Assembly (NCBI GenBank): GCA_016165875.1
Contig: JABBOT010000082.1
Location: 1,302,001-1,366,000 of the forward strand
Direction of reading: 5' to 3'
From: Acanthopleura granulata
Lineage: Eukaryota; Mollusca; Polyplacophora; Chitonida; Chitonidae
Length of the DNA stretch: 64,000 bases
The notes beneath the pieces were generated by a model, which saw only the letters and a list, made by a program, of their open reading frames with translations, did not search any database and was not told the origin of the DNA. Both the position numbers and the translations under genes were made by a program. Below are positions 11,625 to 23,675 of this stretch, piece after piece (position 1 is the stretch's first letter; every line of letters begins with the position of its first letter).

Positions 11625-13242
11625 TTATGCCAAGTTGGTGGCGAATTTATGAATTAGTTTGTGGAATTTGTTTGCAACACGATTCAACAAAGCCAGTACA
11701 CCATGCCCCGTGTCATCTTGATCGTTAACGGCACCGCCAGGTGTGTCACCCCTGGCTGCTGATGCTCCCCAATCCCCAGTGACACCCTTCCATGCTGCGA
11801 GAAAGTTATCTATAATATGGAGGACATCCAAAGTGCCTGCGGGGCCATTATCTATTTTGAACCTTCTTGCACAGGAATCAGCCTGCTCACCTCTCTTCAC
11901 CAGACAGATATCTGCGTTACTCCGAGTGTGAACATTGAAAGAATGGTCCAAGCTACTCCAGATCTCCTGTTTTAGGAGAGCCAGAGAAGATGATCGATCT
12001 GTGGATTTGGCCCGCAGCGGAATGGTATACCTCACACAACCAAAAATCTTTTCTGATTGACTTTGTTAGATTGTCCTTACTCTTATATTGTGGCTTCTCA
12101 TCTGCCAATGTTTTTCACATGGCCCCGTAGACATTTAAGAGAGTGATTGGCACAATTAAGGTCTTTTAATGACGCGGCACCATGGTGGTTCACGTTGTGC
12201 CAATGTTGTAAAAGTGGAATTACCCCCGTTAGCAATGATTTTGGTATATCGAAAAACCAATAGAACACCATAATTACCCTCCCAGGATTCGATCCCTTCC
12301 AAAATTTTGTCCGCTTCCAACTTCCATTTCTTAAAACTATCATATTCTCTCGCGGTTACACTTTGGGTGTCTGCATGGGTGCAGACAGCACACGATTTTG
12401 TTCGGACACCCACAGGCAGTAATTTTTTTGTGTGTACATACCAGTGATGACCCTCAGCACTCAAAGAGCGTTGTACGTATGTTTATAGCTTCTCTTTGAC
12501 CAGCCACCGTCACATACAACCGTTATTGCTGATACACAATCATGAAACGAACCAATCTCTGGCATGCAACGAGTATCTCCTCATTAACCTTACCGCCCAA
12601 TGTTTGGATCATGGATTGTTCAAGCTCTGAAAATAGTTTAGGAGCTATCCCATGTATACCCATGGTGTTAATCGCTTAATTTACTTTCGCACATCCCCCA
12701 CCACATGACATCTGACCTCCCACTGCTCTAACATTGTTGTCATAATTTTTATAACTTTTTATTGTCACTTCGGGAGAAGATTCCGTTGAAAATCTGTGAG
12801 CACGGTTAAGACAGTGGGCAGACAATGTACAGGCAATACCATTATTACTTGTGTTACCCACTAATATTGAACAATCCTGTCCACTCTGTACTTAGTCTCT
12901 GGCTTTCATACACATCAAGGTGTGGGAAGTTACCTCCAAAATAAACCTTTTCAACAAATTAAAATTAATAACTGTGTAGCCTTGTCTCTTATAAGTAGGC
13001 GGTTCAAGAACCCAGTTCAAGAATAGCATTAAAAAAATGCTTCCTTAATTATTTTTTTTATCACATACATACTGGAGCTGTTGTTTACGTCGAATCCTCT
13101 TGTTTAACACAGTGTACCTACCAGCTGGGTGGCCAAATGTTTCTTCTCTGTTTAATAACCCATAATTGCTGATACATATTGATAAAGACACATAGTGGAA
13201 GTTCGTACCGTTCAAACTGATACTACATGGCGATAGATGCAA
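11625..13242 (-). pseudogene. Mutator-like transposase, decayed
   Basis: Read right to left, the blocks follow the order of the Mutator-like transposase domain common in mollusc and arthropod genomes. First, GYTVINFNLLKR near 13000. Then YDNNVRAVGGQMSCGGGCAK (12676-12760) and GIHGIAPKLFSELEQSMIQ (about 12600). A VCDGGWSKRSYKHTYNALS-like segment near 12490 carries the first catalytic Asp. Next come LLPVGVRTKSCAVCTHADTQ, then IANGGNSTF where the family has DGDSS (the Asp is missing), LNCANHSLKCLRGH (12098-12343) and a C-terminal LKQEIWSSLDHSFNVHTRSN (11625-12035). There is a frame change near 12490 and stops around 12670 and 12860. The N-terminal limit (13010 or 13242) is uncertain. No terminal inverted repeats were identified. 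Confidence 0.66.
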
Positions 13243-13854
13243 CCAAGGACCAGGAACTGTGTACCTTTCCCAACAAACTCACAAAGAGCGAATGCCACAA
13301 ACAAATATCTCGCCAAAAACGTTCATCAATCAGATTGAAAAAAACTTGCATCACGAGACACTAGCTTACCTGGCCATGTGCAGACTACAAGCACAGCCAC
13401 TGTTACAGAAGCCTTTATTTTCACTGAGTGTTCTCGCAAATATAGGCATTTACAACATCACAGTGTCGCACTAATCCCCGTAGAACTGCAAAACAACAAA
13501 TACAGAAATTTACTTTACATACGGGTACACGATAAACTGATTTAATGATATGCGTACATATACAATGCACGGCTAACAATGTACGAGTACTCCTTTACAT
13601 GCAATAAGGCAACAGGTAAACCTATTCGTCTCGTTTACCGATAAATACTCATTATGATACAGAAACGTTTGGGTTTCAGAAACGTGTGGGTATTATCAGT
13701 CACAGGGCATCGTTAGTTTCTACTAGAGAGCTACATTATAGGGGAACAACTTGATGTAAACTTCTGGAAATTTAAACTGTCTTCACATAGCTCCAAAAAA
13801 ATTAGATATAGCCTAATTTTACACAATAACAACATCGATTACGCATCTATGTCA
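13243..13854. other. No recognisable gene
   Basis: If the BEL/Pao element had a 3' LTR it should start just left of 13855, but I could not find a matching LTR partner. Nothing else is identified. Confidence 0.35.
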
Positions 13855-16110
13855 AAGTTCTCTCACAGTAACACTAATTTTTTAATGGGTCGCTCCAAGA
13901 AGGAGATCAAATTCACCCGTTTCCCATCTGTATTGAAATTTCTGTCAACCATAGCAATCCGGACTTAACGCACGAGATTGCCTCCATCTTTGAACAAGTC
14001 GACCACACGGGCCAGCTCCCACTGATTTCTCGTAAACCTTCATCTTTTACGATAACAATGTCACCTGTCTGGAACCTTCAACGGGGTTGATTCCATTTTG
14101 TCATGGGTTGAAGGAATTCCTTTTCCCGTCGATACTACAACTCATTTGGTATGTGTCGTGCTCGATGCCATCTCTTTCTGGAGTAAAGATCTTCCATTCG
14201 GAATTCTCCTGGAGGTGGCAATATAACTCATCGTCAAGAGATGGTTTGGGGTGAGAGGTGCTGATGATATGGTGTCGTTGAAGGTCTCCACTGTCAATAG
14301 GGGACTGTTCAGTATACCCGCAGCTTCAGACACTGACTCACATCCAGTTGGGAACCACATTCATCAATGATATGAGGACGTTGGGCAGGGAACGAATCTT
14401 TGTTGTTCCCAGATTCCACCCATGTGAATTGCTGTAGGTGCATTCATTTTGAAAGAGAAGTAATCGCAATCTTTCTTTAAAGTCCCACTCTGGTCAGCAT
14501 AGAGATTGCGTGGAAATATTACAATGATATGAAAGAAATCCTACAGAGTAAGCCTAACACCATGTTTCAAAAGGATTTTGATGAATAACTCTATTTATCC
14601 CATACAACTGAAGGTTCCTTGAAAAACAAAATCTTCGGCTGTGTCCTTAAAATTTTCCTGATGTGACGTGATAAAATTCCCTGTATGACGTCGAATTAGG
14701 CAGATGTGACGTTGAGTAAGGCATTTATCCTGGGATGAAGTCAATAGCGTTTGAAAGGGCGGTGTCATATGTCTATACACGTCAGCGATTGATGACGTCT
14801 TGTGTTCGTGGCTGACGTCACACCAGGCAAAGTGGAAGCGAGAGAAATATTTTGTTTCCGTTTACTCTGACGAAAGGTACAATATCGGTTTCAATTCGCT
14901 ACAATATTTTTACAATTTATTAAAGCAATTCAGACTGTTCCAGTCTTTATCAATACATCTTGCTTTTAAGACACAGATGTTTTGACACCAAATTAGCTCT
15001 TTAAGAACATGTCTTTGACCTTGTTCTGATCCATTTGATCGTATAGCTGCTGTAGATTCCTATCAGCGCCGACAACGTTCGTCCCTTGATCTGACCAGAG
15101 TATTTGGATACGTCCTCGAATGGCGATAAATCTTCGGAGATCATTAATTAAGGAGTCCATAGTCAGGGTATTCAACTTCAATACGCACAGCACGACATGA
15201 CAGGCAGGTGAAGAAAACCCCGTCGCGCTTGAATTCTTTGCCACCGTCTTTCAAACTCCAAGAAATGAAGTAGTCCGCTGCGCAGAAAGTAAATGGGGCA
15301 CTCCGGTTCCATTGTATCTGATGGAAAGTCTGCTATTTTCTGTTCTTGCAACGCGGATCGTAACTTTCCGCAACTTACACTTTTCAGAATGTAGCTTACC
15401 ACAGCAAAGCTGCAACCTATTATCCAAAATCATTGAGCACGCACCTCGTTGGTTGTTAACCTCGACCTTGATGTTGTAGCCTCTCGTGACAGTGTTTGAT
15501 TATCAGCGTGGTGCTTTCTAGGGAGAATCACAAAGTCCTTCTCACTGAAACTCATCCATGACGATTTCAAACGATTTCCAACTCTCAAGACACCATTTTC
15601 ATCCAGATAAGGATACAAACGATAGCGTCGACTGATTCGTTTCACAGTTTTCTTCTTTGCGGTAGCTTGGCTGTCAGATTCATCCACATTCGGAGCTTGA
15701 AGGATGGCCTTTTCCTCCTGGTAGCAATCTGTTTGGATTAGCCTTACGATAGCAATTTCAGCTGCGAGCAGGACATAGGTTTGTGCTGACAAGATGTTTT
15801 GCTCACAACAATCTAACAGCATCTTGTGAAGTTTCATACCAGCAGGAGTAGTGTTCTAACAATTACAAGCGAATATTTGACGTCTTGGAGGTGTCGTCTA
15901 TAGCCTCGGTAGCAAACACATGTCCCTTTCTTACCTCTAGATCGTTTGTGAGAAGGGAGTCAAAGTCAACATTCTCATCAAGTAGCTTGGTATCCCTTAG
16001 AAATTCCGGTCTTGTAGGCCACGTAGAACTAGTCACTCTTTCGCTGGCTGTGAGGCATCTTGAACCTTCGTCTGCAGCGTTGTTCCTCGGTTTCAAATAA
16101 TCCTAAAGAG
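13855..16110 (-). mobile_element. BEL/Pao LTR retrotransposon, 3' half of pol (RNase H end plus integrase), decayed
   Basis: On the minus strand it opens at 16096 with the end of RNase H (PRNNAADEGSRCL). The protein before the integrase follows (AAEIAIVRLIQTDCYQEEKA; YLDENGVLRVGNRLKSSW; ILPRKHHADN at 15430-15837). The integrase core follows at 14993-15402 (LRRFIAIRGRIQILWSDQGTN). After an interruption come HMGGIWE (about 14420), LNSPLLTVETF with PLTPNHLLTM (14142-14360) and the RNQWELARV C-terminal block near 14010, ending at KLVLL near 13860. There are several frameshifts and stops. RT and gag are missing and no LTR was found. The element family assignment is firm because motif order and content fit BEL/Pao specifically. 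Confidence 0.8.
14475..14992. mobile_element. About 0.5-kb unrelated insertion inside the BEL/Pao integrase
   Basis: Integrase coding breaks at about 14992 (after KDMFLKS) and resumes at about 14474 (DCDYFSFKMNAPTAIHMGGIW). The intervening ~510 bp shows no integrase similarity and is rich in TGACGT-type motifs (14650-14820). 'ctttaa' stands at both junctions and could be a short target duplication. No terminal inverted repeat or coding potential was seen, so the type is unknown. Confidence 0.5.
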
Positions 16111-17230
16111 CTTTTAAACTGATTTTCTTGTCCCTTTCTGTCTGAAAAATAAATCCTTTCTCCTGTGAACCAAGGGACCACTTAGCTGTTGTTTTTTTAG
16201 GCCCACAACACTGTGGCTTCACAATGCTGAATAGTGGCGTTTGGTTTGAAGACCTTTCCGTGTGTTTAGGTGGGCACACTGGCTTTCACCAATAGAGTTC
16301 GATTTTGGCAGACTCGTTGACTGCTGTGGTAACTCATTTGAATCAATTCAACATTTTCTGGTTGGTGGCTGATGCCTAATCGGCCTTGTTAAAGTGCGTA
16401 AGCTGTGGATACCAGTTCCAAGTCATCGAGTCAGTGTGCTGTGTGCAGATTCCAAATCAACTACTATGACTTTACACATAAGAGAATCTAAAGGTGGCAT
16501 TTGTTGGTCTATTAGAAATTCATTACTGGAGACACATATCATTCGGTTGATGCTTAGCTGTTCAGGTTTGAGTTGTATGTTTTGAAGTATGTGACTAGTA
16601 GTGTAGTGGTAGTGTCTAATATATGAGTGGTTGATAATGTCGGAGATTGTACTAGTTGGTGTAATGGAGCTGTATGAATTTATAAAACATAGCTATTGCT
16701 TTAATACTGGCAATAATCCCAGAGTCATGTGCATCCTGTCTTAGTGCTGTAAGCAGTTGATTGTTAAGATTGGTGAGCTGTGAAAACTCCTGTATGTGGT
16801 CCAGATGAAATATGACGAGTGCATTATGCATTATACAGAATTACATTAAAGCGGTTGTGTTTCAACGGAACGAAGTAGAAATGTACTGATACAGAGGGCA
16901 AGAAAGCCTTTAATGTAATATAATATAGGTCCATGGGGACTTCTGCAGCTGGGTGACTAGTGGAGTTCAGATTACATGCACTCTTGATGGCCTCAATGCA
17001 AGATGGCAACTCAGAGCTGTCCTTGTTGCAAGTTGTACTTTTAACTACACCTGGAGACTAGTCATTGTTCCTCTGGACACTCTCATATTCCTTTAATGCA
17101 GACGCCATTGCCTCTGAAAGTACAACAAGGTACAGAAAACAAAACTACTGATTAACCCGAGTCATCCAACCCTGTTCCTCTGCTGCAAGCTCACCCCACA
17201 TTTCTACGATGAGACTGGGAATTCGTTGAC
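16111..17230. other. No recognisable gene
   Basis: AT-rich DNA. No frame longer than about 60 codons shows a family signature. Confidence 0.4.
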
Positions 17231-17456
17231 AAGTGACGCGTAATTTTTTTACCTAATTCTGCTTAGGCAAGGTGCTGGGGGGGGGGGAGTTTCTACTTCT
17301 TAAACGTAACACGAATAGTTAGAATAAAACCCTAACTGAGGTAAATTGACAAGAGGCTGGGTTTCACCGGTAACGTGTGGTCGTTTGCCAACTGTCACAC
17401 GGTTGTGGCTGCTCTGGTTTTACTCTCTATGTTGTATTTTTTTTATACCTAATTCA
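17231..17456 (+). repeat. Repeat family A, copy 2
   Basis: Landmarks 'tttttttacctaattctgct', 'aaccctaactgaggtaaatt', 'gacaagaggctgggtttcac', 'cggtaacgtgtgg' and 'gctgctctggttttactctc' are in the usual order. It carries a G10 run at about 17278-17288 where other copies read 'ctagggg'. Confidence 0.78.
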
Positions 17457-17559
17457 ACTTTGAAACTTTTGTTGACAATATACTGTGTCGTCATCATGTT
17501 TTTTTAAATAATATGTGTAGTTTACTTCCGAGATAGGTAAATTCCTCATGTGATTCACC

Positions 17560-18560
17560 AAGAATTTCGGCCATTATTCAGAGATTATAGTTGAAAATAG
17601 CTCCATCTGAGCCGTTGGGATGAAGAGTGATCTCATTCTCAAGTCAAGTTTAGCTTACTTGTATTTTCCCAATGATATTTGAATCTAAAACCAATCTCCG
17701 CATAGTGGTTTCACGTGTAAGATGGGCGATGGTGGTTAAAAGCAATCCTCAGCCAAATGTGCCGATACAGGCAGCGACACTGGACATGCTAATTCTAGGA
17801 CTTTGTAGCGTCATGCAGTTACTTCGGATGGCAACTGCAAACCTTCCATTTTCGCCAGTATGCAAGTACTATCTATCCCTCAGCAAATCTTCCACTTCAG
17901 TTTGTAGGGCCCCCACTTTAGATTGTAAGAGTTTGTTCATACGATTAGTGGAGCAGGTATGTTCTGCTACAAGTCGAAGACGAGCACGTAGTGTTTCTGT
18001 AAATATTTATTTTCTGCTGTAAGCGACAATGCAGTTTTGACTGTGGGTGTATTATTTCAGTACTAAGAGTGTAGTCTTCATCAGATAACTCATAATGTTG
18101 TGTTTTGATGTTGTATTTGCTGGTTTTAAGGTTGTTCTCCTTTGCGGACTTTATCTTCTTCCAATCTTCTGTGTGCAGAGGGCATTTTCTTGAGTTTGTC
18201 TTCGGGCATCCTTAATAGCGCAGAATAGTTTTTCTCTTTTCTCCTGTTCCTTTATGATTCTGTTTAATATTATGTCTGTGTCTGTCTCTGCCTGTTGAAG
18301 TTCAGCTAATGTTGAAGCTTTCGCTGAATTTCCTAGCTTTTTGTCTGGCTTTGTCATGACATTTTTGTTCCAGAACATTGTTTTCCATTTTGAGGTTGCT
18401 CACTTGTGATTGCGGCACTTTAATACACCACTCGGATCCAAAACTGTCTTCAGGGTCAGAGATGGCTGGTAATGTAGCTGTGTTCCTTTCACCGTACATT
18501 TCATCAGTTACTTTCTGTATTTTTTCGGCTGGTAACTGTATCCAGCTACATTCCACAGTT
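17560..18560 (-). pseudogene. Decayed coiled-coil gene of a transposon-associated type
   Basis: Minus-strand coding blocks in constant order. 18302-18556 holds QVSNLKMENNVLEQKCHDKA. After a frame change, 18151-18378 holds TLAELQQAETDTDIILNRII and EQEKREKLFCAIKDARRQTQ, both coiled-coil-like. Then at 18000-17880 comes LRARLRLVAEHTC with KLLQSKVGALQTEVEDLLRD, followed by GENGRFAVAIRSNCMTLQS and a NEITLHPNGSDGAIFNY-like segment near 17600. The layout (coiled coil, then a short helical domain, then LHTDGTS-like) resembles uncharacterised multicopy proteins of invertebrate genomes often linked to DNA transposons, from memory only. At least four stops and one frameshift show it is not functional. 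Coding similarity may extend to about 18720. Confidence 0.42.
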
Positions 18561-18760
18561 GCACTCCAGCCACTAAGTATTTCTCAGGAAAGATTTTCCT
18601 TTAATAAGCATTGCCACAGTTCAAGCAGTATCACAATGGACAGAACACCAGACGAAGGAAGACCAGCCGACAATCTTGGTGTTCTAATTGTGGCTTCATC
18701 ACAGTATCGACCGAGGGATTCGTTGGTAGGTTCAAGCTATGGAACTGGCGTGTCAGGATA

Positions 18761-19371
18761 AGCTAAATACTTCTGTCTTTTAAGCTGTTCTTGTACTTCT
18801 TATGACAGGTAAGCTTAATGGTGAGATAGCAGGTTTGAGACAGTCAACCGCAGATGGGAGAGCATATTTTAGGCTCTTACCTTCGTACTCAGGCCTGCTA
18901 GAGTAGCGCGCAGCAATATGAACGTCCCTGGGATGAATGAGGTCCAGTTCTCTCCGAAGAGAAATAAACTGACATGAATTACCGTACCGTATTATAGTTT
19001 GCCTGTAAGATATGCTGTCATGTATTTGTTTTACTTCAGCACACCTCTTGCCTGTGTCAAGTTTAAACATTATGTTCCAAACAATATGCATGTGTAACAC
19101 ATGTAGCAGGTTTTGAACATATATTTGGGCAAGGCCTACTCAGGTATGAGAGTGGAAATGCCCAAATTTGCACACACACCTGGAAGTTTCCCTTGTTTAA
19201 CAGCATTGACTGTCCAGTTGATTTTCGTCACCATCATCTTCATGGATACTTCACAGATTCCTAAAAGGAAGTGAAATGCATACATTGATAATGTTACCGG
19301 TTCTGGTGCATCATGCTGTAGCTCTTTAGACATTAATGACTAAAACAGGAGACTAAAGGAGACTAAAACAG
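18761..19371. other. No recognisable gene
   Basis: Spacer. The minus-strand frame at 18780-19100 has no known motif. Confidence 0.35.
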
Positions 19372-19605
19372 CCCCTTAGCGCAGCGTAATGACCCATAAA
19401 CCTCCCACCATGCAGTCGCTGTGAGTTCAAGTCCACCTCATGCCGACTTCTTCTCCAGCCGGACTTGGTAAGGCCTGCCAGCAACTTGAGGATGAACGTG
19501 GGTTTCCCCTGGCCTTTGCCCGATTTTCTCCCACCATAATGCTGGCCGCCGTCGTATACGTGAAATATTCCTGGGGGCGACGTAAAACAACAATGAAATA
19601 AATAA
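19372..19605 (+). mobile_element. SINE family 1, missing the first part of the tRNA head
   Basis: Starts within the head at 'ccccttagcgcagcgtaatg' and has box B-like 'gtgagttcaagtcc', the 'ttttctcccaccataatgct' body and a 'gcgacgtaaaacaacaatga' tail ending in AAATAAATAAAA. Box A is lost. Confidence 0.83.
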
Positions 19606-19691
19606 AAAATCAAAACATCCGCATGGGTGGCGTCACTGGGAAAACAATCATTGTTGAGATTACGTTCGAGGAGACACAAAGGAATATAAAA

Positions 19692-19961
19692 GACTACGAC
19701 ATAGAGAGTAAAACAAGAGAAGCGACGACAGTGTGAAAATTGTCAAATGATCAAGTCCGACCCCTTGACCTCATGTTTACCAGTCAATTTTCTTCGGTTA
19801 GCGTTTTATTCAAACAGTTCGCGTAAGTGTTTACGAAGTAACAACTTACACCCCCTCTATCACCATGGCAGAAGCAGAATTTGTTAAAAAATTACGGTGA
19901 TGTTAAATGCCATTTACTAGACGCCACTGATCTGCAATTCCTCGAAGTGCTGTGTTGTCAT
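19692..19961 (-). repeat. Repeat family A, copy 3 (reverse orientation)
   Basis: Reverse complement of the family: 'catagagagtaaaacaagag' at the start, 'gtaacaacttacacccc', 'gatgttaaatgcc', 'agacgccactgatctgc' and the outer end 'gctgtgttgtcat' at 19950-19961. It is the best guide to the family's left end. Confidence 0.75.
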
Positions 19962-20296
19962 CACATTTAACATATAATAACATGAAGGATTTTCAGGATA
20001 TTTTGAGGTGGACAGCGTGTGCCTTTTATATAATGTAGCCAAATCACTGGCGGACAATGGTTCTCTGTGCTTACTGATGTCTTTGCCTGTGCGCTTTTTC
20101 TCAGAGGATATTTAAATGCTCTGAACACAGGTGGTGGTTTTGTTGGCAGCTTGTACAAGTTTGTGTATACGGTAAGTCCAGTTCCCATTTTTATGCTATG
20201 TACATACTTATGTTAACTACTCCAGTCGACATGGAACAAAAAATTACCGTGCCCGTTCAAATTTGCAGCAATATAATGCCAAATTAATCTTTTATA

Positions 20297-20563
20297 GGGG
20301 CTTCCATGGCTCAGTCTGTTAGCGCGCTAGCGTAATGCAATGACCCAGAAGCCTCCCACCAATGCGGTCGCTGTGAGTTCAAGTTCAGCTCATGCTGGCT
20401 TCCTCTCCGTTCGTACATGGAAAAGTCTGCCAGCAACCTGTGGATGAACGTGGGTTTCCCAGTGGTTCTGCCCGGTTTCCTCCCACCACAATGCTGACTG
20501 CCGTCGTATAAGTGAAATATTCTTGAGTACGGCGTAAAACACCAAGTAAATAAATAAATAAAT
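20297..20563 (+). mobile_element. SINE family 1, full length, with target-site duplication
   Basis: Head 'ttccatggctcagtctgtta' (box A) and 'gtgagttcaagttc' (box B), body 'tttcctcccaccacaatgct', tail 'gagtacggcgtaaaacacca' and AAATAAATAAAT. It is flanked by an 11-bp duplication 'aatcttttRta' at 20286-20296 and 20564-20574 (10 of 11 identical). Internal promoter boxes look intact. Confidence 0.9.
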
Positions 20564-20574
20564 AATCTTTTGTA

Positions 20575-21379
20575 GTTTTGCACCTTAGGGACAGGCACTG
20601 GATGAGTTCATTCCACATTGTCAGTACATATTTACAATGTTTAATTAAGTGCAGACAGTAGCAGGTTCACGACGGCCAAGCCTACAATAAAATATACGAG
20701 TGTTCTAAGAAAATACAAAAAAAAAAATCAACAGAACTGAACCACACATATGAACGAATTCGACATTTAACATACAATAAAGAAGTATAGTGTAACTTTA
20801 AAAATTCTGTTGATAAGTACATAATTAAGTACCGTGAAGATATGTATTGTAGGTACAGCAATGATAGGACAGTAGACCAAGGCGTAAATGCACATGGAAA
20901 ATCGAGGCTTATATACGTCAGTTTTAAATGGAGGCAACTTAGACGATATACATAAAAAGGCTACGAGGATAAATAATAAATAAGTCTATTCCTGCAAAAT
21001 AGTTTACCTCGTATTCATTGCGTAATGAAATGGAATTGCGTTTAAATACAAACCTGTGCATGTATATGAATATAAACATGATGAAACTCTCATATGAGGG
21101 ACTTATAAGTCTTACAAGGCTTCGGGTTGCCTATAATTTCATGCGCATGAACAGAACGCATCTTCAGGTCGATAAACATATGCACATGGTCATCTATGCC
21201 TATGCTTTAACATTACACACTTCGGTGACAACGCAGTTTTGAGCTCAGTTCAATGTATTGCGTTTAGTTTACAGGTCAATGTCCAGGAGAATTTTCCCCC
21301 TACCTTTCTAAAGCGTTTACACTTTGATGCTAGATATTCTATCGGATTACTCGGTACTGCTTCAGATATCGTCTCTACT
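20575..21379. other. No recognisable gene
   Basis: AT-rich spacer. Nothing identified. Confidence 0.4.
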
Positions 21380-21455
21380 AACTGGTCTTGCGATTATTGA
21401 CAGCCTGGACAGCCAGTTTTGGTTGACACCTGGTATACGAATGTTGGTTTCGGAC
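21380..21455 (-). repeat. Short dispersed segment also present at 54.68 kb
   Basis: The reverse complement contains 'acattcgtataccaggtgtc' and 'aatcgcaagaccagtt', closely matching 'acattcgtataccggccgtc' and 'gatcgcaagatcagtt' at 54680-54752 on the plus strand. It lies inside the minus-strand 76-codon frame 21362-21592, which argues against that frame being a host exon. Confidence 0.55.
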
Positions 21456-22289
21456 CCATAGGTCCAGTCAAAACACACACGCGCCATTCCGTTTGATTCA
21501 ATGTTTTTCACGTTTCTTTGATGTTCAATGCCACGGAGAATTTTGTCGTATACTTTCGCAAATCTTTCCCCTCTTGTCACTTTTTCCGCCACTCACCAGC
21601 AAATATTTGGCTCTAGTAGATCTCTATGGAAATAATACCTCTGTCTACTCAAACAATTCAAAATGTAGTTATATATGAAATAGTTTTAAAATCTCACGGT
21701 TTTCGGTTAAGTGCAGTTTTGTTTCATTTTCTTTTCGTTCTTTCATGAGCTCGTAAAAGGCTAAATCTGAAATGTATATGCCAAATAAACCTCATCGTAG
21801 TGAGTAAATGATACTTCATATTTTCATTTACCAGATATAGTAAACGAGTACAGTTTTGCAGATTTGTGTTAGAGAAAAACAAAATCAGTGTGTACAATAT
21901 TTGATTACAGCTAACTCGAATGCTTGTCTGTCGACTTGGAATCATTCTTTGCAGTGTAGATTTCGTAGTTTCGAGAGGCCAGTCAGCGTTTAATTATGGT
22001 AAAAACTCTCCTCCCTTTCATTTCTGCATAATGAAAGACTCTGGTGGGCTACGCCCAAATCACAGTGAAACGCGGCATTTCTTCCCTTTCACGCTGCAGT
22101 GCTTGTCTACTACCAAATTGTTTTTTGAGCACCGAAAGTTGTGACCTACTAACCACAAAAGAGTGCATAGATTCGGTCCGCTTTGCCACAGGCGGGAAGG
22201 GGTTTTACGAGTTCCACAATAGGTTAGGTCTAATTTGTTTTGCTACAGACAGGCGACATATGTTGTACTAAATTTTACGCTCGGTCGGG
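21456..22289. other. No recognisable gene
   Basis: Nothing supported. The minus-strand frame 21362-21592 starts well and is followed upstream by 'gctggtgagtggcgg', but no family is recognised. Confidence 0.35.
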
Positions 22290-22680
22290 TAAAAAAAATG
22301 CATGTAAGACAGAGGCAGTCAACACTTTTTAATGATAAAGCTGGGTTAATGAATACTTTCTGCATCACGTCGAATTCAAATTTCAATCCAGTAATCATCG
22401 AATAACTCCCAGGTTGAATACAAATGCATATGTGTCTCAATTCCACCTTGATTACAACTGTTTCTGAAAGCATCGTTTTGGTTTAATAGGCATGAATGCT
22501 TACACGACCCACAATCGCAGATTAACAGAAATAACAGACCCTGCTACGACTCCTAAGAAAATCACCGGAGGTTTTAAATGGTCTGTCCATCTTTGCCATA
22601 AGATTGTTTACTCTATATGACGTTTGATGGTGTATTCTGGACACACCCGTTTTTAAAAATTTATAATTTGGTGCTTTCAT
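22290..22680 (+). repeat. Repeat family B, copy 1
   Basis: Shares spaced blocks with 54825-55180: 'aggcagtcaacactttttaa', 'ttgattacaactgtttc', and 'gacgtttgatggtgtattct' followed by 'ggacacac'. Spacing differs by indels. No protein or terminal repeats seen. Confidence 0.5.
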
Positions 22681-23109
22681 ATGGACAGTCTTTGATTATA
22701 GCAATAAGTACATAAGCAATAAGAAATACGTAAATAAATCCGGAATATTAAGTGAAATATTATTTACTATGACAAAAAAGCAGGGAGCATATATGTAAAT
22801 AAGTTAACATAAAATATATAAAGGTACACCGGGAACAAACTCCAACACTGTTTTAATATCCGGTTATTAGCCGATTTATTCCAACAGATAAAAAACGGTT
22901 ACACGAAAAACAGCATCAGGGTACATCACATCCATAATTAGATTCGGAGAATAAATTCAAGCTCATGTCTATTTGCAGACTTCGGTTCACAACAGCAGAC
23001 ATAGGATATAAAACATGCATTGGTCACATGGAAGTCGTTATTTTTCTGATAAATTTTTACGTTTTTCGCTGTTCATGACAAAAGAGACGTAGACGTCTAA
23101 AGGATAGCC
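22681..23109. other. No recognisable gene
   Basis: AT-rich spacer. Nothing identified. Confidence 0.4.
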
Positions 23110-23675
23110 CATAACATAATGAATTTTCTACCTAATTCTGGTTAAATCATAGTTCAGGGGACGTGTAGGTCGTTACTTTTTAAACAGTTACACAAAGAGT
23201 TAGAATAAAACTCTGAGCTACATTGACAAAAGCCGGAATTCACCGGTTACGTGTGACTCTTTGCCAGCGTCACGACAACACAGCATTTTCAGTAATTCTA
23301 TACCACTGACCGCTAAGAACTGCAATTCACGTCAATGCGTTTCTTGTGTAATTCCGTGTCAGTCATAGAATTTGCTTACCTTTTAAACACATGCATGAAC
23401 AGTTAGAGTAAAATCCTACCCAAGGTAAGATAACAAGAGGCCGGATTTCATCGGTTACACGTGAGCATTTGCCCGCTATCACACTGTCTTCGCCGCTCTG
23501 GTTTTGCCCACTACACCGCAATTTTTTATATCGTAAGCATTGGACGGTTAGAAAAAAAATTGTTTTCTGAGATAAATTGACAAGAGACCGGATTTTAACT
23601 CGCTCCGTGCGACCATTTCCCAGCTTACAAACTGCCGTCGCCGCTACGATTTTACTATGTGCTGTAGTCTTTTTA
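23110..23675 (+). repeat. Repeat family A, three partial copies in tandem
   Basis: Copy 4 (about 23110-23275) starts 'ttctacctaattctggtt'. Copy 5 (about 23273-23530) starts with the left end 'gacaacacagcattttcag', then 'ataccactgaccgctaag', and has 'aacaagaggccggatttcat' and 'ccgctctggttttgcccact'. Copy 6 (about 23530-23675) holds only the second half ('gacaagagaccggattttaa'). All three point the same way, so this is a head-to-tail array, in contrast with the inverted pair at 56.7 kb. Confidence 0.7.

Noticed and set aside
21362..21592. 76-codon minus-strand frame with a good start and an upstream 'gtgagt'
   Set aside because: Part of it is a dispersed segment repeated at 54.68 kb, and no homologue is recognised.
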